From contig NC_091180.1 in NCBI RefSeq assembly GCF_040958095.1, positions 4,018,736-4,082,735 of the forward strand: DNA of 64,000 bases, in the 5' to 3' direction. Source of the stretch: Procambarus clarkii. Lineage: Eukaryota > Arthropoda > Malacostraca > Decapoda > Cambaridae. The notes below the pieces were generated by a model that was not told the origin of the DNA, made no database searches, and saw only the letters and a list, made by a program, of their open reading frames with translations. The translations under genes and the position numbers were made by a program. This document shows, piece by piece, positions 50,578 to 62,490 of this stretch; position 1 is the stretch's first letter; every line of letters starts with the position of its first letter.

Positions 50578-53500
50578 TTTCTGCATCACTCTCTTGTGCC
50601 TCTGCATCACTCTCTTGAGCCTCTGCATCACTCTCTAGAGCCTCTGCATCATTCTCTTCAAAATCTGCATCACTCTCGTAAGCCTCTGCTTCCCTCTCTT
50701 GATCCTCTGCATCACTCTCTTGATCCTCTGCATTACTCTCTTAAGCCCATACATCATTCTCTTGACCCTCTGCATCACTCTTTCGATCTTCTGCATCCCT
50801 CTCTTGAGCCTCTGCATCACTCTCTTCAGCCTCTGCATCACTCTCTCAAGCCTCTGGATCTCTCTATTCAGCCTCTGCATCACTCTCTTAAGCCTCTGCA
50901 TCTCTCTCTGGAGCCTCAGCATCCCTCTCTTCAGCCTCTGCAGCACTCTCTTGAGCCTCTGCATCATTCTCTTGAGCCTCTGCAGCCCTCTCTTAAGCCT
51001 CTGCATCATTCTCTTGAGCCTCTGCATCCCTCTCTTAAGCCTCTGCATCATTCTCTTGAGCGTCTGCATCACTCTCTCATACCTCTGCATCACTCTCTTC
51101 ATCCTCTGCATCACTCTCTTCATCCTCTGCATCGCTCTCTTGAACTCCTGCATCCCTCTGATGAGCCTCTGCATCCCTCTCTTGAGCCTCTGCATCACTC
51201 TCTTAAGCCTCTGCATCCCTCTCTTGAGCCTCTGCATCCCCATTTTGAGCCTCTGCATCTCTTTCTTAAGCCTCTGCATCCCTTTCTTGAGCCTCTGCAT
51301 CCCTCTCTTGAACTCGTGCATCCCTCTCATGAGCTTCTGCATCCCTCTCTACTGCCATTGCATCACTCTCTTGAGCCTCTGCATCCCTCTCTTGAGCCTC
51401 TGCATCACTCTCGTAAGCCTCTGCATCCCTCTCTTGAGCCTCTGAATCCTTCTTTTGAGCCTCTGCATCACTCTCTCGAGCCTCTGCATCACTCTCTTGA
51501 TCGTTTGCATCACTGTCTTCAGCCTCTGCATCACTCTCTTAATCCTCTGCCTCACTCTCAAGAACCTCTGCATCCCTCTCTTGCACTCCTGCATCCCTCT
51601 CGTGAGCCTCTGCATCCCTCTCTTGAGCCTTTGCATCACTCTCTTAAGACTCTGCATCCCTCTCATGAGCCTCTGCATCACTCTCAAGAGCCTTTGCATC
51701 CCTCTCTTGTGCCACTGCAGCCCTCACTTGAGCCTCTGCATCCCTCTCTTGAGCCTCTTCATCCCTCTCTTGAGTCTCTGCATCCCTCTCTTGAGCCTCT
51801 GTTTTTCTCTCTTAAGCCTCTGCATCATTCTCTTGAGCCTCTGCATCACTCTCGTAAGTCTCTGAATCACTCCCATGAGCACCTGCATCATTCTCTTGAG
51901 ACTCTGCATCCCTCTCTTAAGCCTCTGCATCCCTCACGTGAGCCTCTGCATTCCTCTCTTGGGCCTCTGTATCACTCTCAAGAGCCTCTTCATCCCTCTC
52001 TTGAGCCTCTGCATCCCTCTCTTGAGCCCCTGCATCCCTCTCTTGAGCCTCTGCATCCCTCTCTTGAACCTCTGTATCCTGCTCTTAAGCCTCTGCATCA
52101 CTCTCTTCCGCCTCTACATCACTCTCCTAAGCCTCTGCATCCCTCTCTTGATCCTCTGCATCACTCTCCTAAGCCTCTGCATCACCCTCTTGAGCCTCTG
52201 CATCGCTCTCTTCATCCTCTGCATCCCTCTCATGAGCATCTGCATCACTCTCTTTTTCCCCTGCATCCCTCTCTTGAACCTCTGCATCACTCTCTCGAGC
52301 CTCTGCATCACTCTCTTGATCCTCTGCATCACTCTCTTGTGCCTCTGCATCACTCTCTTGAGCCTCTGCATCACTCTCTAGAGCCTCTGCATCATTCTCT
52401 TCAAAATCTGCATCACTCTCGTAAGCCTCTGCTTCCCTCTCTTGATCCTCCACATCACTCTCTTGATCCTCTGCATTACTCTCTTAAGCCCATACATCAT
52501 TCTCTTGACCCTCTGCATCACTCTTTCGATCTTCTGCATCCCTCTCTTGAGCCTCTGCATCACTCTCTTCAGCCTCTGCATCACTCTCTCAAGCCTCTGG
52601 ATCTCTCCATTCAGCCTCTGCATCACTCTCTTAAGCCTCTGCATCTCTCTCTGGAGCCTCAGCATCCCTCTCTTCAGCCTCTGCAGCACTCTCTTGAGCC
52701 TCTGCATCATTCTCTTGAGCCTCTGCAGCCCTCTCTTAAGCCTCTGCATCATTCTCTTGAGCCTCTGCATCCCTCTCTTAAGCCTCTGCATCATTCTCTT
52801 GAGCCTCTGCATCACTCTCTTCATCCTCTGCATCACTCTCTTCATCCTCTGCATCCCTCTCTTGAACTCCTGCATCCCTCTGATGAGCCTCTGCATCCCT
52901 CTCTTGAGCCTCTGCATCACTCGCTTAAGCCTCTGCATCCCTCTCTTGAGCCTCTGCATCCCCATTTTGAGCCTCTGCATCTCTTTCTTAAGCCACTGCT
53001 TCCCTTTCTTGAGCCTCTGCATCCCTCTCTTGAACTCGTGCATCCCTCTCATGAGCTTCTGCATCCCTCTCTACTGCCATTGCATCACTCTCTTGAGCCT
53101 CTGCATCCCTCTCTTGAGCCTCTGCATCACTTTCGTTAGCCTCTGCATCCCTCTCTTGAGCCTCTGAATCCTTCTTTTGAGCCTCTGCATCACTCTCTCG
53201 AGCCTCTGCATCACTCTCTTGATCGTTTGCATCACTGTCTTCAGCCTCTGCATCACTCTCTTAATCCTCTGCCTCACTCTCAAGAACCTCTGCATCCCTC
53301 TCTTGCACTCCTGCATCCCTCTCGTGAGCCTCTGCATCCCTCTCTTGAGCCTTTGCATCACTCTCTTAAGACTCTGCATCCCTCTCATGAGCCTCTGCAT
53401 CACTCTCAAGAGCCTTTGCATCCCTCTCTTGTGCCACTGCAGCCCTCACTTGAGCCTCTGCATCCCTCTCTTGAGCCTCTTCATCCCTCTCTTGAGTCTC

Positions 53501-53613
53501 TGCATCCCTCTCTTGAGCCTCTGTTTTTCTCTCTTAAGCCTCTGCATCATTCTCTTGAGCCTCTGCATCACTCTCGTAAGTCTCTGAATCACTCTCATGA
53601 GCACCTGCATCCC
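50578..53613 (-). repeat. Tandem ~1.73-kb duplication within the minisatellite
   Basis: 50,578-51,891 matches 52,321-53,613. The offset is 1,743 bp at the left and 1,722 bp after one 21-bp unit is missing from the second copy near 52,800. Markers are CTTCAAAATCTGCATC at 50,657 and 52,400, and GCCCATACATCATTC at 50,744 and 52,487. A third partial relative begins near 62,690. Confidence 0.85.
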
Positions 53614-55059
53614 TCTCTTGAGCCTCTGCATCACTCTCTTGAGCCTTTGCATCACTTTCTTAGGAATATGCATCCCTCTCCTGAGCTTCTGCATCCCCCT
53701 CCTGAACTCCTGCATCCCTCTCATGAGCCTCTGCATCTCTCTCTTGAGCCCCTTGCATCACCCTATTAAGACTCTGCATCCCTCTCTTGAGCCCTTGCAT
53801 CCCTCCCTTAAGCCTCTGCATCACTCTCGTAAGCCTCTGAATCACTCTCTTGAGCCTCTGCATCACTCTCTTCAGCCTCTGCATCACTCTTGAGCCTCTG
53901 CATACCTCTCTTGAGCCTCTGCACCATTCTCCTAGGCCTCTGCATCACTCTCGTGAGCCTCTGCATCACTCTCTTGAGCCTCTACATCCTTCTCTTGAGC
54001 CTCTGCATCACTCTCTTGAGCCTCGTCATCCCTCTCTTAAGCCTCTGCATCACTCTCTTGAGCCTCTGCATCACTCTCTTGAGCCTCTGCATCATTCTCC
54101 TAGGCCTCTGCATCACTCTCTTGAGCCTCTGCATCACTCTCTTGAGCCTCTACATCCCTCTCTTGAGCCTCTGCGTCACTCTCTTGAGCCTCTGCGTCAC
54201 TCTCTTGAGCCTCTGCATCACTCTCTTGAGCCTCTGCATCACTCTCTTGAGGCTCTGCATCACTCTCTTGAGCCTCTGCATCAATCTCTTGAGCCTCTGC
54301 ATCACTCTCTTGAGCCTCTGCATCCCTCTCTTAAGCCAATGCAACACTCTCTTCAGCCTTTCCATCACTCTCTTAAGCCTCTGCATCCCTCTCTTGATCC
54401 TCTGCATCACTCTAGTAAGCCTCTGCATCACTCTCTTGAGCATCTGTATAACTCTTTTTAGCCTCTGCATCATTCTCTTGAGCCTCTGCATCTCTCTCTC
54501 GAGCCTCTGCAACACTCTCTTCAGCCTCTGCATCACTCTCTTGAGTCTCTGCATCACTCTCTTGAGCCTCTACATCACTCTCTTGAGCTTCTGCATCACT
54601 CTCTTGAGCCTCTGCATCACTCGCCTAATCCTCTGCATCCATCTCTTGATCCTCTGCATCACTTTCTTCAGCCTCTGCATCATTCTCTTGAGCCTCTGCA
54701 TCCCTCTTTTAAGCCTCTACATCATTCTCTTGAGCCTCTGCATTACTCTCTTCAGCCTCTGCATCACTCTCTTAAGCCTCTGCATCTCTCTCTTCATCCT
54801 CTGCATCACTCTCTTAAGCCTCTGCATCCCTCTCTGGAGCCTCAGCATCCCTCTCTTGAGCCTCTGCAGCACTCTCTTGAGCCTCTGCATCATTCTCTTG
54901 ACCCTCTGCATCCCTCTCTTAAGCCTCTGCATCCCTCTTTTGAGCCTCTGCATTCCTCTCTTGGGCCTCTGCATCACTCTCAAGAGCCTCTGCATCCCTC
55001 TCTTGAGCCTCTGCATCCCTCTCTTGAGCCCCTGCATCCCTCTCTTGAGCCCCTGCATC

Positions 55060-58000
55060 CCTCTCATGAGCCTCTGAATCCTTCTCTTGAGCCTCTGCAT
55101 CACTCTCTTGAGCCTCTGAATCACTCTCTTCATCCTCTGCATCCCCCTCATGACCATCTGCATCACACTCTTGGGCCCCTGCATCCCTCTCTTGAGCCTC
55201 TGCATCACTCTCTTGAGCCTCTGCATCACCCTTTTTAATCTCTGCATCACTCTCTCGAGCCTCTGCATCACTCTCTTGATCCTCTGCATCACTCTCTTGT
55301 GCCTCGGCATCACTCTCTTAAGCCTCTGCATGACTCTGTAGCGCCTCTGCATCATTCTCTTTAACCTTTGCATCACTGTCGTCAGCCTCTGCTTCCCTCT
55401 CTTGATCCTCTGCATCACTCTCTTGAGCCTCTGCATTATTCTCTTATGCCCATACATCATTCTCTTGAGCCTCTGCATCACTCTCTTGATCCTCTGCATC
55501 ACTCTCCTGATCCTCTGCATCACTCTCTTGAGCCTCTGCATCATTCTCTTGAGCCTCTGCATCACTCTCTTGAGCCTCTACATCATTCTCTTGAGCCTCT
55601 GCATCACTCTCTTGAACCTCTGCATCACTCTTTTAAACCTCTGCATCTCTCAATTCAGCCTCTGCATCACACTCTTTAGCCCCTGCATCCCTCTCTTAAT
55701 CCTCTGAATCACTCTCTTGAGCCTTTGCATCCCTCTATTGAGCCTCTGCATCACTCTCTTCAGCCTCTGCATCACTCTCTTAAGCCTCTGCATCCCCTTT
55801 AATAAGTCTCTGCATCACTCTCTTAAGCCTCTGCATCACTCTATTGAGCTTCTGCATCACTCTCTTGAGAGTCTAAACCCCTCTCTTGAGCCTCTGCATC
55901 ACTCTCGTAAGCCTCTGCATCACTCTCTTGAGTCTCTGCATCACTCTTTGAGCCTCTGCATCTATCTCATGAGCCTCTAAATCCCTCTCTTGAGCCTCTG
56001 CATCACTCTCTTGAGCCTCTGCATCACTCTCTTCATCCTCTGCATCCCGCTCATGAGCATCTGCATCACTCTCTTGGGCTCCTGCATCCCTCTCTTGAGC
56101 CTCTGCATCACTCTCTTGAGCCTCTGCATCACTCTCTTAAGCCTCTACATCATTCCCTTGAGCCTCTGCGTCACTCTCTTGAACCTCTGCATCACTCTCT
56201 TAAGCCTCTGCATCTCTCTCTTCAGCCTCTGCATCACTCTCTTTAGCCCATGCATCCCTCTCCTAATCCTCTGCATCACACTCTTAAGCCTCTGCATCAC
56301 TCTCGTAAGCCTCTGAATCACACTCTTGAGCCTCTGCATCCCTCTATTGAGCCTCTGCATCACTCTCTTCAGCCTCTGCATCCCTCTCTTGAGCCTCTGC
56401 ATCATTCTCCTAGGCCTCTGCATCACTCTCTTGAGCCTCTGCATCTCTCTCTTGAGCATCTACATCCCTGTCTTGAGCCTCTGCATCACTCTCTTGAGTC
56501 TCGTAATCCCTCTCTCAAGCCTCTGCATCACTCTCTTGAGCCTCTGCATCACTCTCTTGAGCCTCTGCATCATTCTACTAGGCCTCTGCATCACTCTCTT
56601 GAGCCTCTGCATCACTCTCTTGAGCCTCTGCATCACTCTCTTGAACCTCCACATCCCTCTCTTGAGCCTCTGCATTACTCTCTTGAGCCTCTGCATCACT
56701 CACTTGAGCCTTTTGCATCACTCTCTTGAGTCTCTGCATAACGCTCTTGAGTCTCTGCATCACTATTTGAGCCACTGCATCTCTCTCATGAGCCTCTGAA
56801 TCCCTCTCTTGAGCCTCTGCATCACTCTCTTGAGCCTCTGAATCACTCTCTTCATCCTCTGCATCCCCCTCATGAGCATCTGCATCACTCTCTTGAGCCT
56901 CTGCATCACCCTTTTTAGTCTCTGCATCACTCTTTCGAGCCTCTGCATCACTCTCTTGATCCTCTGCATCACTCCCTTGTGCCTCGGTATCACTCTCTTA
57001 AGCCTCTGCATGACTCTGTAGCGCTTCTGCATCATTCTCTTTAACCTTTGCATCACTGTCGTAAGCCTCTGCTTCCCTCTCTTGATCCTCTGCATCACTC
57101 TCTTGAGCCTCTGCATTATTCTCTTAGGCCCATACATCATTCTCTTGAGCCTCTGCATCACTCTCTTGATCCTCTGCATCACTCTCCTGATCCTCTGCAT
57201 CACTCTTTTGAGCCTCTGCATCATTCTCTTGAGCCACTGCATCACTCTCATCACTCTCTTGAGCCTCTACATCATTCTCTTGAGCCTCTGCATCACTCTC
57301 TTGAACCTCTGCCTCACTCTTTTAAGCCTCTGCATCTCTCAATTCAGCCTCTGCATCACTCTCTTTAGCCCCTGCATCCCTCTCTTAATCCTCTGCATCA
57401 CTCTCTTAAGCCTCTGAATCACTCTCTTGAGCCTCTGCATCCCTCTATTGAGCCTCTGCATCACTCTCTTCAGCCTCTGCATCACTCTCTTAAGACTCTG
57501 CATCCCCCTTATTAAGTCTCTGCATCACTTTCTTAAGCCTCTGCATCACTCTATTGAGCTTCTGCATCACTCTCTTGAGAGTCTAAACCCCTCTCTTGAG
57601 CCTCTGCATCACTCTCGTAAGCCTCTGCATCACTCTCTTGAGTCTCTGCATCACTCTTTGAGCCTCTGCATCTATCTCATGAGCCTCTAAATCCCTCTCT
57701 TGAGCCTCTGCATCACTCTCTTGAGCCTCTGCATCACTCTCTTCATCCTCTGCATCCCGCTCATGAGCATCTGCATCACTCTCTTGGCTCCTGCATCCCT
57801 CTCTTGAGCCTCTGCATCACTCTCTTGAGCCTCTGCATCACTCTCTTAAGCCTCTACATCATTCCCTTGAGCCTCTGCGTCACTCTCTTGAACCTCTGCA
57901 TCACTCTCTTAAGCCTCTGCTTTCTCTCTTCAGCCTCTGCATCACTCTCTTTAGCCCATGCATCCCTCTCCTAATCCTCTGCATCACACTCTTAAGCCTC

Positions 58001-60600
58001 TGCATCACTCTCGTAAGCCTCTGAATCACACTCTTGAGCCTCTGCATCCCTCTATTGAGCCTCTGCATCACTCTCTTCAGCCTCTGCATCCCTCTCTTGA
58101 GCCTCTGCATCATTCTCCTAGGCCTCTGCATCACTCTCTTGAGCCTCTGCATCTCTCTCTTGAGCATCTACATCCCTCTCTTGAGCCTCTGCATCACTCT
58201 CTTGAGCCTCGTAATCCCTCTCTCAAGCCTCTGCATCACTCTCTTGAGCCTCTGCATCACTCTCTTGAGCCTCTGCATCATTCTCCTAGGCCTCTGCATC
58301 ACTCTCTTGAGCCTCTGCATCACTCTCATGAGCCTCTGCATCACTCTCTTGAACCTCCACATCCCTCTCTTGAGCCTCTGCATTACTCTTTTGAGCCTCT
58401 GCATCATTCTCTTGAGCCACTGCATCACTCTCATCACTCTCTTGAGCCTCTACATCATTCTCTTGAGCCTCTGCATCACTCTCTTGAACCTCTGCCTCAC
58501 TCTTTTAAGCCTCTGCATCTCTCAATTCAGCCTCTGCATCACTCTCTTTAGCCCCTGCATCCCTCTCTTAATCCTCTGCATCACTCTCTTAAGCCTCTGA
58601 ATCACTCTCTTGAGCCTCTGCATCCCTCTATTGAGCCTCTGCATCACTCTCTTCAGCCTCTGCATCACTCTCTTAAGCCTCTGCATCCCCCTTATTAAGT
58701 CTCTGCATCACTTTCTTAAGCCTCTGCATCACTCTATTGAGCTTCTGCATCACTCTCTTGAGAGTCTAAACCCCTCTCTTGAGCCTCTGCATCACTCTAG
58801 TAAGCCTCTGCATCACTCTATAGAGTCTCTGCATCACTCTTTGAGCCTCTGCATCTCTCTCATGAGCCTCTAAATCCCTCTCCTGAGCCTCTGCATCACT
58901 CTCTTGACCCTCTGCATCACTCTCTTCATCCTCTGCATCCCGCTCATGAGCATCTGCATCACTCTCTTGGGCTCCTGCATCCCTCTCTTGAGCCTCTGCA
59001 TCACTCTCTTGAGCCTCTGCATCACTCTCTTAAGCCTCTACATCATTCTCTTGAGCCTCTGCATCACTCTCTTGAACCTCTGCATCACTCTCTTAAGCCT
59101 CTGCATCTCTCTCTTCAGCCTCTGCATCACTCTCTTTAGGCCATGCATCCCTCTCCTAATCCTCTGCATCACTCTCTTAAGCCTCTGCATCACTCTCTTA
59201 AGCCTCTGAATCACTCTCTTGAGCCTCTGCATCCCTCTATTGAGCCTCTGCATCACTCTCTTCAGCCTCTGCATCCCTCTCTTGAGCCTCTGCATCATTC
59301 TCCTAGGCCTCTGCATCACTCTCTTGAGCCTCTGCATCTCTCTCTTGAGCATCTACATCCCTCTCTTGAGCCTCTGCATCACTCTCTTGACCCTCGTCAT
59401 CCCTCTCTCAAGCCTCTGCATCACTCTCTTGAGCCTCTGCATCACTCTCTTGAGCCTCTGCATCACTCTCTTGAACCTCTACACCCCTCTCTTGAGCCTC
59501 TGCACCACTCTCTTGAGCCTCTGCATCACTCACTTGAGCCTTTTGCATCACTCTCTTGACTCTCTGCATCCCTCTTTAAAGCCTCTGCATCACTCTCTTG
59601 AGCCTCTGCATCATTCTCTTGAGCCTCTGCATCACTCTCTTGAGCCTCTGCATCACTCTCTTGAGCCTCTGCATCATTCTCTTGATCATCTGCATCACTC
59701 TCGTAAGCCTCTGCATCACTCTCATGAGCCTCTGAATAACTTTTTTTAGCCTCTGCATCACTCTCTTGAGCATCTGCATCTCTCTCTTAAGCCTCTGCAT
59801 CACTCTCTTCGGCCTCTGCATCACTCTCTTAAGCCTCTGCTTCCCTCTCTTGTTCCTTTGCATCACTCTCCTGACCCTCTGCATCACTCTCTTGAGCCTC
59901 TACATCACTCTCCTGAGCTTCTGCATCACTCTCTTAAGCCTCTGCATCACTCTCTTCCGCCTCTGCATCACTCTCCTAAGCCTTTGCATCCCTCTCTTGA
60001 TCCTCTGCATCACTCTCGTAAGGCTCTGCATCACTCTCTTGAGCCCTACATCCCTCTCATGAGCCTCTGAATCATTCTCTTGAGCCTCTGCATCTCTCTC
60101 TTAAGCCTCTGCATCACTCTTCGGCGTCTGCATCACTCTCTTAAGCCTCTGCTTCCCTCTCTTGATCCTTTGCATCACTCTCTTGAGCCTCTGCATCACT
60201 CTCTTGAGCCTCTACATCACTCACTTGAGCTTCTGCTTTACTCGCTTAAGCCTCTGCATCACTCTCTTGCGCCTCTGCATCACTCTCCTAAGCCTTTGCA
60301 TCCCTCTCTTGATCCTCTGCATCACTCTCGTAAGGCTCTGCATCACTCTCTTGAGCCCTACATCCCTCTCATGAGCCTCTGAATCCCTCTCTTGAGCCTC
60401 TGCATCACTCTCTTGAGCCTCTGCATCACTCTCTTGAGCCTCTACATCGTTCTCTGAGCCTCTGCATCACTCTCTTACGCCTCTGCATCCCCTTTATTAA
60501 GTCTCTGCATCACTCTCTTAAGCCTCTGCATCACTCTATTGAGCTTCTGCATCACTCTCTTGAGAGTCTAAACCCCTCTCTTGAGCCTCTGCATCACTCT
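55060..60600 (-). repeat. Nested ~1.7- and ~1.2-kb duplications in the minisatellite
   Basis: The marker GAGAGTCTAAACCCCTCTC occurs at about 55,867, 57,577, 58,760 and 60,562. Surrounding blocks repeat at offsets of about 1,710 bp (first to second) and 1,184 bp (second to third); the fourth is partial. This shows repeated block duplication with internal deletion. Confidence 0.8.
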
Positions 60601-60965
60601 CGTAAGCCTCTGCATCACTCTCTTGAGTCTCTGCATAACGCTCTTGAGTCTCTGCATCACTCTTTGAGCCTCTGCATCTCTCTCATGAGCTCTGAATCCT
60701 TCTCTTGAGCCTCTGCATCACTCTCTTGATCCTCTGCATCACTCTCTTCATCCTCTGCATCCCTCTCATGAGCATCTGCATCACTCTCTTGGGCCCCTGC
60801 ATCCCTCTCTCGAACTTCTGCATCACTCTCTTGAGCCTCTGCATCACCCTTTTTAGTCTCTGCATCACTATCTCGAGCCTCTGCATCACTCTCTTGATCC
60901 TCTGCATCACTCTCTTGTGCCTCTGCATCACTCTCTTGAGCCTCTGCATCACTCTCTAGAGCCTC

Positions 60966-62490
60966 TGCATCACTCTCTTAAGCCTCTCCATCCCTTTTTT
61001 GAGCCTCTGCATCTCTTTCTTAAGCCTCTGCATCCCTTTCTTGAGCCTCTGCATCACTCTCTTGAACTCCTGCATCCCTCTCATGAGCCTCTGCATCCCT
61101 CTCTTGGGCCTCTGCTTCACTCTCTTGAGCCTCTACATCCCTCTCTTAAGCCTCTGCATCACTCTCGTAAGCCTCTGAATCAATCTTTTGAGCCTCTGCA
61201 TCCCTCACTTGAGCCTCTGAATCACTCACTTGAACCTCTGCATCCCTCACTTGAGCCTCTGCATCACTCTCTTGAGCCTCTGCATCCCTCTCTTGAGCCT
61301 CTGCATCATTCTCCTTAGCCTCTGCATCACTCTCTTCAGCCTCTGCATTACTCACATAAGCCTCTGCTTCCCTCTCTTGATCCTCTGCATCACTCTCTTG
61401 AGCCTCTGCATCATTCTCTTGAGCCTCTGCGTCCCTCTCTTATGCCTCAACATCATTCTCTTGAGCCTCTGCATCCCTCTCTTGAGCCTTTGCATAACTC
61501 TCTTAAGCCTCTGCATCACTCTCGTAAGTCTCTGAATCACTCTCTTGAGCCTCTGCATCCCTCTATTGAGCCTCTGCATCACTCTCTTCAGCCTCTGCAT
61601 CCCTCTCTTGAGCCTCTGCATCATTCTCCTAGGCCTCTGCATCACTCTCAATTGAGCCTCTGCATCACTCTCTTGAGCCTCTACATCCCACTCTTGAGCC
61701 TCTGCATCACTCTCTTGAGCCTCGTCATCCCTCTCTTAAGCCTCTGCATCACTCTCTTGAGCCTCTGCATCACTCTCTTGAGCCTCTGCATCATTCTCCT
61801 AGGCCTCTGCATCACTCTCTTGAGCCTCTGCATCACTCTCTTGAACCTCTTCATCCCTCTCTTGAGCCTCTGCATCACTCTCTTGAGCCTCTGCATCACT
61901 CACTTGAGCCTCTGCATCACTCTCTTGATCCTCTGCATCACTCTCTTGAGCCTCTGCATCCATCTCTTAAGCCTCTGCATCACTCTCTTGAGCCTCTGCA
62001 TCATTCTCTTGAGCCTCTGCATCACTTTCTTGAGCCTCTGCATCATTCTCTTGATCATCTGCATCACTCTCGTAAGCCTCTGCATCACTCTTTTGAGCCT
62101 CTGCATAACTTTTTTTAGCCTCTGCATCACTCTCTTGAGCCTCTGCATCTCTCTCTTAAGCCTCTGCATCACTCTCTTCGGCCTCTGCATCACTCTCTTA
62201 AGCCTCTGCATCACTCTCTTCGGCCTCTGCATCACTCTCTTAAGCCTCTGCTTCCCTTTCTTGATCCTTTGCATCACTCTCTTGAGCCTCTGCATCACTC
62301 TCTTGAGCCTCTACATCACTCTCTTGAGCTTCTGCATCACTCTCTTAAGCCTCTGCATCACTCTCTTCCGCCTCTGCATCACTCTCCTAAGCCTCTGCAT
62401 CCCTCTCTTGATCCTCTGCATCAATCTCGTAAGCCTCTGCATCACTCTCATGAGACCTACATCCCTCTCATGAGCCTCTGAATCCCTCTC
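60966..62490 (-). repeat. Minisatellite segmental duplication, copy 2 (offset 12,064 bp)
   Basis: Near-identical partner of 48,902-50,426. The sequence after it (62,500-63,550) also resembles what follows the first copy (50,430-53,690), with deletions, so the original duplicated unit may have been longer. Confidence 0.85.

Noticed and set aside
50596..53139. 847-codon open frame of SLEPLHH repeats as a repetitive secreted or structural protein gene
   Set aside because: The frame starts at a non-ATG codon, has no codon bias beyond the 21-bp unit, several other frames are equally open, and frame-breaking indels are tolerated elsewhere in the array.
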